Positions 1 through 8,655 of a stretch of DNA of 64,000 nt are shown piece after piece. The notes beneath the pieces were generated by a model, which was given only the letters and a program-made list of their open reading frames with translations, was not told the DNA's origin and did not search any database. Positions within the stretch are counted from its first letter, which is position 1; every line of letters starts with the position of its first letter. Source of the DNA: Paraburkholderia aromaticivorans (GTDB lineage: Bacteria; Pseudomonadota; Gammaproteobacteria; Burkholderiales; Burkholderiaceae); NCBI RefSeq assembly GCF_012689525.1, contig NZ_CP051516.1:1550001-1614000 (forward strand). The letters are read 5' to 3'. The position numbers and the translations under genes are program-made.

Positions 1-361
1 CCTGCAGATCGGGATACTCCGTTTTCAGGCCGCGCATCGCCTCGGTCAGCGCGATATCCGCGATCGTCTGCGCGACGCCGAGACGCAGCGTGCCGACCGG
101 CGGCGTGTCGGTGGCGACGATCTCCCGCAGCACGTCGAGTTCGCGCTGGATCACGCGGCATTGTTCGTAGACGATGCGTCCCGTGGCCGTCGCCCTGAGC
201 GGACGCGTATTGCGGTCGAGCAGTTCGACGCCGAGCGCTTCCTCGAAATTCTGCAGACGGCGCGTGATCGCCGGTTGCGTGAGGCCGAGCGAGAGCGCCG
301 CCTGCTGCAGCGACTGACAGCGAATCACGGTGACGTAGGCGTCGATTTCGTCGATCTTCAT
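1..361 (-). CDS. LysR-family transcriptional regulator, N-terminal part (cut by window edge)
   Basis: Reading the minus strand from the ATG at 361 gives 120 uninterrupted codons up to the window edge, so the C-terminus is missing. The first ~65 residues form a LysR winged helix-turn-helix (QAALSLGLTQPAITRRLQNFE, then LGVELLDRNTRP). A linker and the start of the effector-binding domain follow (GTLRLGVAQTIAD). It is divergent from a sulfonate-type binding protein gene, so control of sulfur-source uptake (CysB/Cbl/SsuR-like role) is plausible. That role is inferred from position only, because the effector domain is not visible. Confidence 0.9.
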   Translation of the reverse strand, partial: MKIDEIDAYVTVIRCQSLQQAALSLGLTQPAITRRLQNFEEALGVELLDRNTRPLRATATGRIVYEQCRVIQRELDVLREIVATDTPPVGTLRLGVAQTIADIALTEAMRGLKTEYPDLQ

Positions 362-549
362 GATGAGCGGTAACCGGATGGAAGCACAAAAGAATCCGCC
401 CGATGATACCCGCGCCGGCGCATGATCGCGTTGGGTCGCGCAAGAAAATTACGCATATTTGCTTAGCAGAATAATGCGTTTGTCTTATACAAAGGCCTGC
501 CTTATCGTCGATGACAAATCCACTCGTTGCCACGACGTACGCGCTGCCC

Positions 550-1536
550 ATGACGACCTCCCGTTTTTATTTCGCAATCCGATCTGTTCTGAAACGCGCG
601 TTGTCCACAACGCCCGGCGTTGCCGCGCTTGCAGCGTCGGCATTGCTGTGCGCCGCGCCTTCATACGGAGCCGATGTGCTGGTGCTCAAGGTCGGCGACC
701 AATCCTTGCAAACCCGCGGCATTCTGGAAGCGTCCGGCCAGTTGAAAGACCTGCCGTACAAGATCGAATGGTTCAACTTTCCGGCGGCGCAGCCGCTCGG
801 CGAAGCATTGAATGCGGGCGCGGTCGATGTCGGCGGTCTCGGCGATGCGCCGCTCGTCTTCGCGCTGGCCGCCGGCGCGCGGGTGAGGGCGGTCGCGGCG
901 ACGCGCTCGAATCCGCTGGATCTGGCGATCGTCGTCGGCGCGCAGTCGCCGCTCAACGACGCGGCGAGTCTGAAGGGCAAGCGCATTGCCACGACGCGCG
1001 GCTCGATCGGCCACTACCTCGCGCTCGCCGCATTGAAAAAGGCCAACGTGCCGCTCACCGACGTCACTTTCGTATTCCTCGCGCCCGCCGATGCGAAAGC
1101 GGCGCTTGCCTCGGGCAGCGTCGATGCGTGGTCGGTCTGGGATCCGTACACCGCGCTCGGCGAAGCGCGCGATCACGACCGCATCATCGCCAACGGCGTG
1201 GGTCTTTCGGAAGGGCTGAGCTATCAGGTCGCCACTGAACGCGCGATCACCGACAAGCGCGCGCAGCTCGCCGATTTCTTGCGGCGCGTGGCGATCGGTC
1301 AGCGTTGGGCGCTCTCGCATCCCGACGAAGTCGCGACGATGCAGTCGCGCGTCACGGGCCTGCCGACCGATGTGCTGAAGACTGTCTATCAGCGCGGCCA
1401 GGTGCATCCGGTGGCGATCGACGACAGCGTCGTGGCCGCCCAGCAGCGCACGGCGGATACCTACGAAGCCGCCAACGTGATCCGCGCGCATCTGGACGTG
1501 CGTCCGAGCTTCGATCGCAGCTTCCCGTTGCCTTGA
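550..1536 (+). CDS. ABC transporter substrate-binding protein, aliphatic sulfonate type (SsuA-like)
   Basis: This is a 328-residue periplasmic binding protein of the SsuA/TauA/NMT1 type. A signal peptide covers about residues 1-41: positively charged start, hydrophobic stretch VAALAASALLCAAPS, cleavage after SYGA. Mature features typical of SsuA-like proteins include VGGLGDAPLVFALAAGA and SVDAWSVWDPYT. The ATG at 550 is chosen because it places the signal peptide correctly; an in-frame ATG at 511 would add 13 residues. An acyl-CoA-dehydrogenase-like (SfnB/DszC-type) gene follows after 22 bases, which suggests organosulfur scavenging. No permease or ATPase of this transporter is in the window. 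Substrate specificity is inferred. Confidence 0.85.
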   Translation: MTTSRFYFAIRSVLKRALSTTPGVAALAASALLCAAPSYGADVLVLKVGDQSLQTRGILEASGQLKDLPYKIEWFNFPAAQPLGEALNAGAVDVGGLGDAPLVFALAAGARVRAVAATRSNPLDLAIVVGAQSPLNDAASLKGKRIATTRGSIGHYLALAALKKANVPLTDVTFVFLAPADAKAALASGSVDAWSVWDPYTALGEARDHDRIIANGVGLSEGLSYQVATERAITDKRAQLADFLRRVAIGQRWALSHPDEVATMQSRVTGLPTDVLKTVYQRGQVHPVAIDDSVVAAQQRTADTYEAANVIRAHLDVRPSFDRSFPLP

Positions 1537-1558
1537 CGCGGCCAGCCGGAGTCTCCGC

Positions 1559-2748
1559 ATGAACGCCCCGATTGCCGACAGCGCCGTGACACGGCGTCAT
1601 CCACCGCTCGATAGCGATGCATTCGACGCATTGCTGGCGCAACTCACGAACGAGTTTGCCGCAAGCGCCGCGCACCATGACCGCACGGCTGAATTCCCGC
1701 ATGCAAATCTCGCGCGCCTGCACGAGTTCGATCTGCTTTCGCTGACGGTGCCCACAGCGCTCGGCGGCGCGGGCGCGAGCTTGCCGCAGGCCTTGAAGGT
1801 GGTGCGCGCGGTGGCGCGCGGCGAGCCGTCCACGGCGCTGGTGGTTGTAATGCAGTATCTGTTTCATCATCGCTTGCAGGGCAATCCGCATTGGCCGGTC
1901 GACCTGCGCGAACGCGTGGCGCGCGAAGCGGTGCGTGAGGGCGCTTTGATCAACTCGCTGCGCGTCGAACCCGAACTTGGCTCGCCCGCGCGCGGCGGCT
2001 TGCCGTCGACCATCGCGAAGCGCCACGCGGACGGCTGGCTGATCGACGGCAGCAAGCTGTATTCGACGGCAGCCCCGGTCTCAGCTGGCTCGCGGTGTGG
2101 GCGCGCAGCGACGAGACGCCGCCGCGCGTCGGCGTGTGGCTGGTGCACCGCGACACGCCCGGCGTGCGGGTGGGCAGCGAGTGGAATCACCTCGGCATGC
2201 GCGCCACCGGCAGTCACGAACTGGTGTTCGACAACGTGTTCGTGCCGGCCGCGCATGCAGTGGACGTGCATCCGCCAAGCGCGCCGGGCGCCGGGCTCGA
2301 CGCGCTCGGCATGGCGTGGATGAGCGTGCTGTTGTCGGCGGTCTACGACGGCATCGCGCGGGCCGCGCGCGACTGGTTCGCGCAATGGGCCGCCGATCGC
2401 ACGCCCGGCAGTCTCGGCGCGCCGCTGTCGAGCCTGCCGGCCTTCCAGCAGACGCTCGGCCGCATCGACGCGCTGCTGGTCAACAATCGCGTGCTGCTCG
2501 ACGCGAGCGCGCGTGCCGAACACGTGACGCTCGACGAAGCGCCGCTCGTCAAATACACGGTGACGAATCAGGCAATCGAAGCGGTGCAGCTGGCGATCGA
2601 AGCGAGCGGCAACCCCGGTCTTTCGCGCGACAATCCGCTCGAGCGTCACTATCGCGACGTGCTGTGCGCGCGGATTCACACGCCGCAGAATGACTCGGCG
2701 CTGCAGGCGGTGGGACGCGCGGGCTTTGCATCGATTTCGCGCGCTTGA
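1559..2748 (+). pseudogene. Acyl-CoA dehydrogenase / SfnB-DszC-like monooxygenase, single-base frameshift
   Basis: Two overlapping frames together encode one ~396-residue acyl-CoA-dehydrogenase-fold flavoprotein. The first frame (from ATG 1559) carries the N-terminal and middle domains up to DGSKLYST. The reading then continues in another frame from about 2071 as SPGLSWLAVWARSDE, through NHLGMRATGSHELVFDNVFVP, to a C-terminal domain with RHYRDVLCARIHTPQND, typical of DszC/SfnB-type proteins. Restoring one G at about 2069 (ACGGC to ACGGGC) rejoins the frames as STGSPGLSW. The family uses reduced flavin to oxidise organosulfur compounds or desaturates acyl-CoAs. The neighbour suggests the former. 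This could be a true frameshift or a sequencing error in a G run. Confidence 0.8.
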
Positions 2749-2825
2749 AACGTCTCGTCGAAAGTCGCTGACGACCTCGCCACCCAACGCAAATCATCTG
2801 CCGATTCGGTGTAAACGCGCTCTCG

Positions 2826-2849
2826 TCTAAACCCGCCAATCCGTTTAGA
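2826..2849. promoter_or_regulatory. Inverted repeat TCTAAAC-N10-GTTTAGA
   Basis: A perfect 7-base inverted repeat (2826-2832 and 2843-2849) lies just upstream of the structured stretch that ends at the terminator near 3080. It is a possible operator. Nothing in the sequence names the factor. Confidence 0.3.
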
Positions 2850-2859
2850 TTAGCTGCAC

Positions 2860-3083
2860 TTGGAAGGCTTATCGAGGGACCAGGGCGGCCAATCAAGCAG
2901 CGGTTTGCCATTCCGGCGATGGCGCAAGGTGAGCGGCCAAGGTTGCTCACCGCTTCGTCCGGGACCAGACCGCTGCGCGTCGTCCGCGGTGCTTCGTTTT
3001 CAGGCGGCCCAGTCGGCCGCTTCCACTTTCCGGTTGACCGTACCGACCGACCCGGCGACGCTTTGCACAGCGTCGCCTTTTTG
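2860..3083 (+). ncRNA. Candidate structured small RNA ending in a Rho-independent terminator
   Basis: The 535 bases between the broken flavoprotein gene and the BamE-like gene hold no convincing ORF. They contain several hairpins in a row: GCCAT/ATGGC near 2908, GGTGAGC/GCTCACC near 2928-2951, GCGGCC/GGCCGC near 3003-3020, and a strong terminator at 3054-3083. The octamer GGGACCAG occurs twice, in the segments near 2877 and 2961. No known RNA family (6S, SRP, RNase P, SAM riboswitch) matched on inspection. It may instead be a long 3' leader or UTR. The start coordinate is approximate. Confidence 0.3.
3054..3083 (+). terminator. Rho-independent terminator
   Basis: The 9-base stem GGCGACGCT (3054-3062) pairs with AGCGTCGCC (3069-3077) across a 6-base loop and is followed directly by TTTTT. 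It lies 300 bases after the flavoprotein stop, so it probably terminates that transcript or an independent RNA. Confidence 0.8.
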
Positions 3084-3283
3084 CTTGTGGCGACGGTTTT
3101 CAACGTGGTTTGCCGCGTGACTTCCCGCCGTCGCCGACTCTTGCCTCCGCCACCATGTACGACGGCGCACACCGCCGTGCCGCGCCCGCTCGCGGTTTTG
3201 CCCGTGCGCGGTTATCCTGTAGCAGACACTACACAACGGGATGCGGGCCTTCGCAGCCTGCGTCCGTACAGGAAAAACTCGCT

Positions 3284-3835
3284 GTGAGCCTCAAACTGCT
3301 GACTGTCGCCATGCTGGCCGCGTGCGTCGCGTTGGCCGGTTGCGACGACCAATCGAGCGACCGCGCCGTGCAAAAACTCAAGGAATTCTTCAACGCCGTC
3401 AAACCGGATGCGTTGCTGCTAAAGGACATGACGCCGGGCGTCACGACCGAAGCGCAGATCCGCGACCAGATGGGCAAGCCGGAAACCGAGCGCACGTTCA
3501 CCGACGGTTCGAAACGCTTCGAATATCCGCGCGGCCCGCAAGGCCTGAATACGTACATGGTCGACATCGATCGTGACGGCAAATTGCAGGCGATCACCCA
3601 GGTGCTTACGGCGGCCAACTTCGCGAAGATCCGCATGGGTATGAGCGAGGACGAAGTGCGCCGCCTGCTCGGCAAGCCCGGTCAGATCGCGGTGTTTCCG
3701 CTCAAGCCGGAAACCGTATGGAGCTGGAAATGGCGCGAAGGCGGCGTGACCGAAGAGGGGATTTTCAACGTGCATTTCGACCAGTTTCAGAAGGTGTACA
3801 CGACATCGCGCTCCGACGTGATCCGTGGGCGATAG
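3284..3835 (+). CDS. Outer-membrane assembly lipoprotein, BamE/SmpA/OmlA-like
   Basis: This 183-residue protein has a lipoprotein signal peptide at residues 1-19, with lipobox LAGC followed by DD at the mature N-terminus. Two BamE-like repeats follow: MTPGVTTEAQIRDQMGKPE at about residue 50 and IRMGMSEDEVRRLLGKPGQ at about 114. The GTG at 3284 is chosen because it begins the signal peptide exactly; the open frame runs further upstream without signal features. SmpA/OmlA proteins belong to or resemble the BAM beta-barrel assembly complex. A duplicated domain is unlike classical single-domain BamE, so this is probably a related periplasm-facing lipoprotein, not BamE itself. A patatin gene follows after 28 bases. 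Confidence 0.8.
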   Translation: MSLKLLTVAMLAACVALAGCDDQSSDRAVQKLKEFFNAVKPDALLLKDMTPGVTTEAQIRDQMGKPETERTFTDGSKRFEYPRGPQGLNTYMVDIDRDGKLQAITQVLTAANFAKIRMGMSEDEVRRLLGKPGQIAVFPLKPETVWSWKWREGGVTEEGIFNVHFDQFQKVYTTSRSDVIRGR

Positions 3836-3863
3836 AAGGTAGAAGACAGAAGCGGGGAAGAAG

Positions 3864-4817
3864 ATGATTCGTCGACGTCGATACAGTCGGATCGGGCTGG
3901 TGTTAGGGGGCGGCGCCGCGCGCGGCTGGGCGCATATCGGTGCGATTCGCGCGCTGCACGATGCGGGCATCAAGCCCGATGTGATCTGCGGCACGTCGAT
4001 CGGCGCGCTGGTGGGCGCGGTGTACGCGAACGGCGATCTCGACTGGCTCGAGGAGTGGGTCTCGCGGCTCACGTGGCAGACGGTGGTGCGCCTGCTCGAT
4101 CTGCGGTTTTCGGGCGGCCTGCTCGGCGGGCGCAAGGTGATCCAGCTGTTCGCCGACAAATTCAATGGCCGCTCGATCGCGCAGTTGAACATGCCGTTCG
4201 CGGCGGTCGCCACCGAACTCGATTCGGGCCGCGAAAGCTGGCTGCAGGACGGCAGCGTGCTGGACTCGGTGCGCGCCTCGATTGCGATTCCCGGGATTTT
4301 CACGCCGGTGTGGCACAACGGCGTCTGGCTGGTGGACGGCGGCTTGAGCAACCCGGTGCCGGTTTCGGTGGCGCGCGGCATGCGCGCGGACTGCGTGATC
4401 GCCGTCGATCTGAACAACGATATTCTGAATGGCCGCGATTTCGGCGGCGCGGTGGTCGACACGCCCGCCATCGATCCAACGGCGCCGCCGCCGCTCGCGC
4501 TGCGCCGCAACGGCAAGCCCTGGCCGAGCTGGCTCGCGCCCGCCGAGGCGCGCGCCACCGACGACGTGCGCGTGCCGCCCGCGCCGAGCGCACGCGTGCC
4601 GTCCATGCTGAGTTCGATCGCGCAGAGCATCGACATCATGCAGGTGCGGATTTCGCGCAGCCGCCTCGCGGGCGAACCGGCGGATATCCTGATCCAGCCG
4701 CGACTCGGCGGCATGGGGATTTTCGACTTTCATCGCGCGGCGCCGGCCATCGAGGAAGGGCGCGCGGCGGTGGAATATATGCTGCCGGCGATTCGGGCAA
4801 GGCTGGGGATTGATTAG
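3864..4817 (+). CDS. Patatin-like phospholipase family protein (RssA-like)
   Basis: A 317-residue patatin-fold serine hydrolase. The oxyanion-hole motif is LGGGAARGWAHIG at residues ~13-25, the nucleophile elbow is GTSIG at ~49 (GxSxG), and the catalytic aspartate lies in VDGGLSNPVP near residue 160, so the Ser-Asp dyad is complete. A disordered Pro/Ala-rich stretch occurs around residues 200-245. There is no signal peptide, so it is expected in the cytoplasm or peripheral to the membrane. Bacterial RssA-type patatins are presumed lipid acyl hydrolases with largely unknown substrates. It may be co-transcribed with the lipoprotein gene 28 bases upstream, hinting at envelope lipid homeostasis, but that is inference. 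Confidence 0.9.
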   Translation: MIRRRRYSRIGLVLGGGAARGWAHIGAIRALHDAGIKPDVICGTSIGALVGAVYANGDLDWLEEWVSRLTWQTVVRLLDLRFSGGLLGGRKVIQLFADKFNGRSIAQLNMPFAAVATELDSGRESWLQDGSVLDSVRASIAIPGIFTPVWHNGVWLVDGGLSNPVPVSVARGMRADCVIAVDLNNDILNGRDFGGAVVDTPAIDPTAPPPLALRRNGKPWPSWLAPAEARATDDVRVPPAPSARVPSMLSSIAQSIDIMQVRISRSRLAGEPADILIQPRLGGMGIFDFHRAAPAIEEGRAAVEYMLPAIRARLGID

Positions 4818-5087
4818 CGTCTATCGAAAAAGCGACCCGAAACTTGCTAAATCGCGGCGGCGCTCGCCGCGCGCTTCCCGCCTTACAAATCCCAATTCCC
4901 CGCAAAACCAAGCTCTGCAAGCTGCGCAGCGCGCCAAAGCACGTCTTGCTGCATCGCAACAAAGCTTCCGCAGGCCTTTGAGAAATTAATTTTCGCTTGC
5001 GAGACTCCGCGCCATGCTGGACGAGTGGGGCAGACACAAGCCGACACCGTCCGACACATCCTCAAACAAACCTGGATGGAGACACGC

Positions 5088-5777
5088 GTGTTCCTATACG
5101 GCTTTGGTCCGGTGTTGCTGGCCGGCACGATCCAGACGATCGAGCTGTCCGTCCTGTCGCTGGCGGCCGCCGTGCTGCTCGGCCTCGCGGGCGCGGCGGC
5201 GAAACTCTCGTTCAACCGCCCGCTGCGGGCAATCGCGACCGGGTACACGACACTGATCCGCTCGGTGCCCGACCTCGTGCTGATGCTGCTGCTGTTCTAC
5301 AGCATCCAGATCGCGGTCAACAATCTCACCGACGCGCTGAATCTGCCGCAGTTTGATATCGACCCGTTCGTGGCCGGCGTGCTCACGCTCGGCTTCATCT
5401 ACGGCGCGTACTTCACCGAGACCTTTCGCGGTGCGTTTCTGGCGGTGCCGCGCGGCCAGCTCGAAGCGGGCAGCGCGTACGGCATGAGCGGCGCGCGCGT
5501 GTTCACGCGCATCCTGTTCCCGCAGATGATGCGTTTCGCGCTGCCGGGCATCGGCAACAACTGGCAGGTGCTGGTGAAGGCGACGGCGCTGGTGTCGATC
5601 ATCGGTCTCGCCGACGTGGTCAAAGCCGCGCAGGACGCCGGCAAAAGCACCTTCAACATGTTCTTCTTCATCCTGATCGCCGCGTTGATCTATCTGGCGA
5701 TCACCACCGCGTCGAATCTCGTGCTGATCTGGCTGGAAAAGCGCTACTCGATCGGCGTGCGGCACGCGGAGCTCTGA
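5088..5777 (+). CDS. hisQ: Histidine/lysine/arginine/ornithine ABC transporter permease HisQ
   Basis: A 229-residue inner-membrane permease with about five hydrophobic segments and the polar amino acid permease (HEQ) pattern. The EAA loop reads GQLEAGSAYGMSGARVFTRI. The start is the GTG at 5088, preceded by TGGAGA at the right distance and giving MFLYGFGPVLL, which aligns with the start of E. coli HisQ (228 residues). Upstream in-frame codons lack such support. It pairs with HisM and HisP, encoded immediately downstream, to import basic amino acids. The cognate binding protein is probably the orphan gene at 17839. Confidence 0.92.
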   Translation: MFLYGFGPVLLAGTIQTIELSVLSLAAAVLLGLAGAAAKLSFNRPLRAIATGYTTLIRSVPDLVLMLLLFYSIQIAVNNLTDALNLPQFDIDPFVAGVLTLGFIYGAYFTETFRGAFLAVPRGQLEAGSAYGMSGARVFTRILFPQMMRFALPGIGNNWQVLVKATALVSIIGLADVVKAAQDAGKSTFNMFFFILIAALIYLAITTASNLVLIWLEKRYSIGVRHAEL

Positions 5778-5781
5778 GACC

Positions 5782-6495
5782 ATGATCGACATCCTCAATC
5801 AATTCTGGCGCGCGTTCCTGTACTGGGACGGCCAGCGCATGTCCGGCTTAGCGGTCACGCTGTGGCTGCTGGTGGCATCGGTCGGGATGGGCTTCTGCGC
5901 GGCGATTCCGCTGGCGGTGGCGCGCGTGTCGAAGAAGCGCTGGCTCTCCACGCCGGTGCGTCTCTACACTTACGTGTTTCGCGGCACGCCGCTGTACGTG
6001 CAGTTGCTGTTGATCTACACCGGTATGTATAGCCTCGAATTCGTGCGCTCGCATCAAGTGCTGGACGCGTTTTTCCGCAGCGGTTTTCACTGCGCGATTC
6101 TCGCCTTTGCACTGAACACCTGCGCGTACACCACGGAGATTTTCGCCGGCGCGATCCGTTCGACCTCGCACGGCGAAGTGGAAGCGGCCCGCGCCTACGG
6201 CATGAGCTGGTTCACGATGTACCGGCGCATTGTGATACCGTCCGCGCTGCGCCGGGCCTTGCCGTTGTACAGTAACGAAGTGATCCTGATGCTGCACGCC
6301 ACCACGGTCGCCTTCACGGCCACGGTGCCGGACATCCTGAAGGTGGCGCGCGACGCGAACTCGGCCACCTACCAGTCGTTCGACGCGTTCGGCCTCGCGG
6401 CGCTGATTTACCTGGTGGTGTCGTTCGGGCTGGTGGCTTTATTTCGCCGCGCTGAGCGTCATTGGCTAGGTTACCTGGCGGTGCGTACGCATTGA
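5782..6495 (+). CDS. hisM: Histidine/lysine/arginine/ornithine ABC transporter permease HisM
   Basis: A 237-residue partner permease of HisQ. It has several membrane spans and an EAA loop (GEVEAARAYGMSWFTMYRRIVIP) for docking the ATPase. The ATG lies 4 bases after the hisQ stop, so the two are translated together. Length matches E. coli HisM. Expected location is the inner membrane, in a HisQMP2 complex. Confidence 0.92.
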   Translation: MIDILNQFWRAFLYWDGQRMSGLAVTLWLLVASVGMGFCAAIPLAVARVSKKRWLSTPVRLYTYVFRGTPLYVQLLLIYTGMYSLEFVRSHQVLDAFFRSGFHCAILAFALNTCAYTTEIFAGAIRSTSHGEVEAARAYGMSWFTMYRRIVIPSALRRALPLYSNEVILMLHATTVAFTATVPDILKVARDANSATYQSFDAFGLAALIYLVVSFGLVALFRRAERHWLGYLAVRTH

Positions 6496-6576
6496 AACGC
6501 GCCGTGTTTGTAGTGTGTGGCACGTTATCCTCGCGCCGTCACGAAGATTGATCCGTATTTTCAAAGGGAGAGCATC

Positions 6577-7368
6577 TTGCTCCACACGACTCAGACCGAA
6601 GCTTGCAAGCTCGCCGTACAGGACATCCACAAGCGCTTCGGCGACAACGAAGTGCTCAAGGGCGTGTCGCTCAATGCGAACAAGGGCGACGTGATCAGCA
6701 TCATCGGTGCGAGCGGGTCGGGCAAGAGCACCTTCCTGCGCTGCATCAATTTTCTCGAACGGCCGAACGCCGGGCAGATCGTGGTGGACGGCGAGATGGT
6801 AAAGACGAAAGTCGATCGTGCCGGCAATCTCGAAGTCGCCGATCACAAGCAGTTGCAGCGCATTCGCACGAAGCTCTCCATGGTGTTCCAGCATTTCAAC
6901 CTGTGGGCGCACATGAATGTGATCGAGAACATCATTGAGGCGCCGATGCATGTGCTGGGCCTGAAGCGCAAGGAAGCCGAAGACCGCGCGCGTGAATATC
7001 TCGAGAAGGTCGGTCTCGCGCCGCGCCTCGAAAAGCAGTATCCGTCGCATCTGTCGGGCGGGCAGCAGCAGCGTGTGGCGATTGCCCGCGCGCTGGCCAT
7101 GGACCCCGACGTGATGCTGTTCGACGAGCCGACTTCCGCGCTCGATCCCGAACTGGTCGGCGAAGTGCTGAAGGTCATGCAGAAGCTTGCCGAAGAAGGC
7201 CGCACCATGATCGTCGTCACGCACGAAATGGGTTTCGCGCGCAACGTGTCGAACCATGTGATGTTCCTGCATCAAGGCCGCACCGAAGAAGAAGGCTTGC
7301 CCGCGGAAGTGCTGACCACGCCGCGCAGCGAGCGGCTCAAGCAGTTCCTGTCCGGTAGCCTGAAGTAA
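6577..7368 (+). CDS. hisP: Histidine/basic amino acid ABC transporter ATP-binding protein HisP
   Basis: A 263-residue ABC ATPase with Walker [11 protein letters not shown]-loop VFQHFNLW, signature LSGGQQQR, Walker [13 protein letters not shown] and the switch histidine in VTHEMGFA. The start is a TTG at 6577, preceded by AGGGAG six bases upstream; the open frame continues upstream but has no better site. The protein then begins [21 protein letters not shown] and is close to the 257 residues of E. coli HisP. It drives the HisQM channel. Next downstream is an ArgR-like regulator and then the arginine catabolic operon, consistent with arginine uptake for degradation. Confidence 0.92.
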   Translation: MLHTTQTEACKLAVQDIHKRFGDNEVLKGVSLNANKGDVISIIGASGSGKSTFLRCINFLERPNAGQIVVDGEMVKTKVDRAGNLEVADHKQLQRIRTKLSMVFQHFNLWAHMNVIENIIEAPMHVLGLKRKEAEDRAREYLEKVGLAPRLEKQYPSHLSGGQQQRVAIARALAMDPDVMLFDEPTSALDPELVGEVLKVMQKLAEEGRTMIVVTHEMGFARNVSNHVMFLHQGRTEEEGLPAEVLTTPRSERLKQFLSGSLK

Positions 7369-7393
7369 CGCGCGGCTCGCGCGGATTCACTCG

Positions 7394-8443
7394 ATGCCCC
7401 GCACGTCCAGCCCGGCTCGCACCACGCAGGTCGCCATCGTCGCCTTGCCGCCCGTGTCGATGTCGGGCGTCGGGCCGATTGTCGACGCGCTCAATCTTGC
7501 CAATGAAATCGACGGCCGCGCGCTGTACCGCGTGCAGGTGTGCTCGTGGGACGGCCGCGCGGTGCCGCTCGCGGGCGGCGCGCACTGGCCGGCCGACGCC
7601 GCCTTCGGCGATGCGATTGCGTGCGACTGGCTGATCATTGTCAGCGAGCGCTTTCAGCAATTCGCCGACTATCGCCTCTTTCTCGCCAGCCTGTCGCGCG
7701 TTGGGCAGCGCACGCCGCTCGTTACCGGCATTCATCACGGGGTCTGGTGGCTCGCCATGGCAGGGCAGTTGTCCGGCTATCGCGTGAGCGTCAACTGGGA
7801 AACCTATCAGCAGTTCTCCGAGCAGTTCGAACGCTCCATCGTCACGCAACAGATTTTCGAAATCGACCGCGATCGCGCGACCTGCGCGGGCGGTCAGGCG
7901 ACCGTCGACTTCATGCTGGCGATGATCGGCCGCGAGCACGGTCCCGAACTCGCGGATCGCATCGCGGACACACTCGGCGTCGGCGTGTTGCGCGCGGGCG
8001 AGGAGCGGCAGCGCATTCCGTTCGTGACCGCGCCGGGCGAGCGTCATCCGCGCCTGAACGACGCGTTGCTGCTGATGGAAGCGAATATCGAAGACCCGCT
8101 CACCACCGATGAGATCGCGGGCCTTGTCGGCGTGTCGCGGCGGCAGTTGGAGCGCCTGTTTCGCCAGTATCTCGGCTCGATGCCGTCCAAATACTATCTG
8201 GGACTGCGGCTTTCGAAAGCGCGCACGCAATTGCAGCGCACCAGCAAGTCGGTGGTGCAGATCAGTCTCGCTTGCGGTTTTTCGTCGGCGGCGCACTTTT
8301 CGAATGCGTACCGTGAACGCTTTGATGTCACACCGCGAGAGGATCGTCGTAACTGGATCGACAAGCAGACCGGCGCAAGCGGCGCCACGGCCAGCGAGCC
8401 ACGGCCGGGCGCGCTGATCGAACGGCCGGATCAGGCGGACTGA
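7394..8443 (+). CDS. GlxA/AraC-family regulator, ArgR-like activator of arginine catabolism
   Basis: A 349-residue protein. Residues ~8-200 form a DJ-1/PfpI-like (GATase1) domain, beginning TTQVAIVALPPVSMSGVG. Residues ~225-325 form a C-terminal AraC double helix-turn-helix (TTDEIAGLVGVSRRQLERLF, then SVVQISLACGFSSAAHFSNAY). This is the architecture of Pseudomonas ArgR, which activates the aru/ast operon and basic amino acid transport. It sits between hisQMP and the ast genes on the same strand, so it probably controls both. The family role is established knowledge; its role here is inferred from position. A degenerate GGACTGAA repeat overlaps its 3' end. Confidence 0.85.
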   Translation: MPRTSSPARTTQVAIVALPPVSMSGVGPIVDALNLANEIDGRALYRVQVCSWDGRAVPLAGGAHWPADAAFGDAIACDWLIIVSERFQQFADYRLFLASLSRVGQRTPLVTGIHHGVWWLAMAGQLSGYRVSVNWETYQQFSEQFERSIVTQQIFEIDRDRATCAGGQATVDFMLAMIGREHGPELADRIADTLGVGVLRAGEERQRIPFVTAPGERHPRLNDALLLMEANIEDPLTTDEIAGLVGVSRRQLERLFRQYLGSMPSKYYLGLRLSKARTQLQRTSKSVVQISLACGFSSAAHFSNAYRERFDVTPREDRRNWIDKQTGASGATASEPRPGALIERPDQAD

Positions 8444-8500
8444 AACGGACAGAAACGGACTGAATCGCGGATCGGAACGCGGACTGAAGCGCGGACTGAA
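8436..8500 (+). repeat. Degenerate short tandem repeat, unit about CGGACTGAA
   Basis: CGGACTGAA or one-base variants occur at 8436, 8446, 8456, 8479 and 8492, with a partial copy at 8468. The array overlaps the 3' end of the regulator gene and runs into the leader before astC. The function is not apparent. Confidence 0.55.
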
Positions 8501-8655
8501 AGGTGCACCAGGCGCGGACCGCCGCGCGTCGGCTCGGCCTGAACGCCTGCCGATTCGCGTGGAACCTCATAGAAAGCGTCGCGTATGCGCAAGACGTATC
8601 GCGTGCGGTTTCCTACACTACCTGTATTACCTCTCACCTGTAACGAGGATTTGCC

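Noticed and set aside
2860..2960. SAM-type riboswitch
   Set aside because: CTTATCGAG resembles the start of a SAM-I element, but the GGCAACC core and later conserved blocks are missing.
2549..3172. A 207-codon minus-strand frame over the candidate RNA region
   Set aside because: No start context, no domain text, and it overlaps both the flavoprotein gene and the terminator.
8436..8500. CRISPR-like array
   Set aside because: Repeat unit is only about nine bases with no spacers of constant length.
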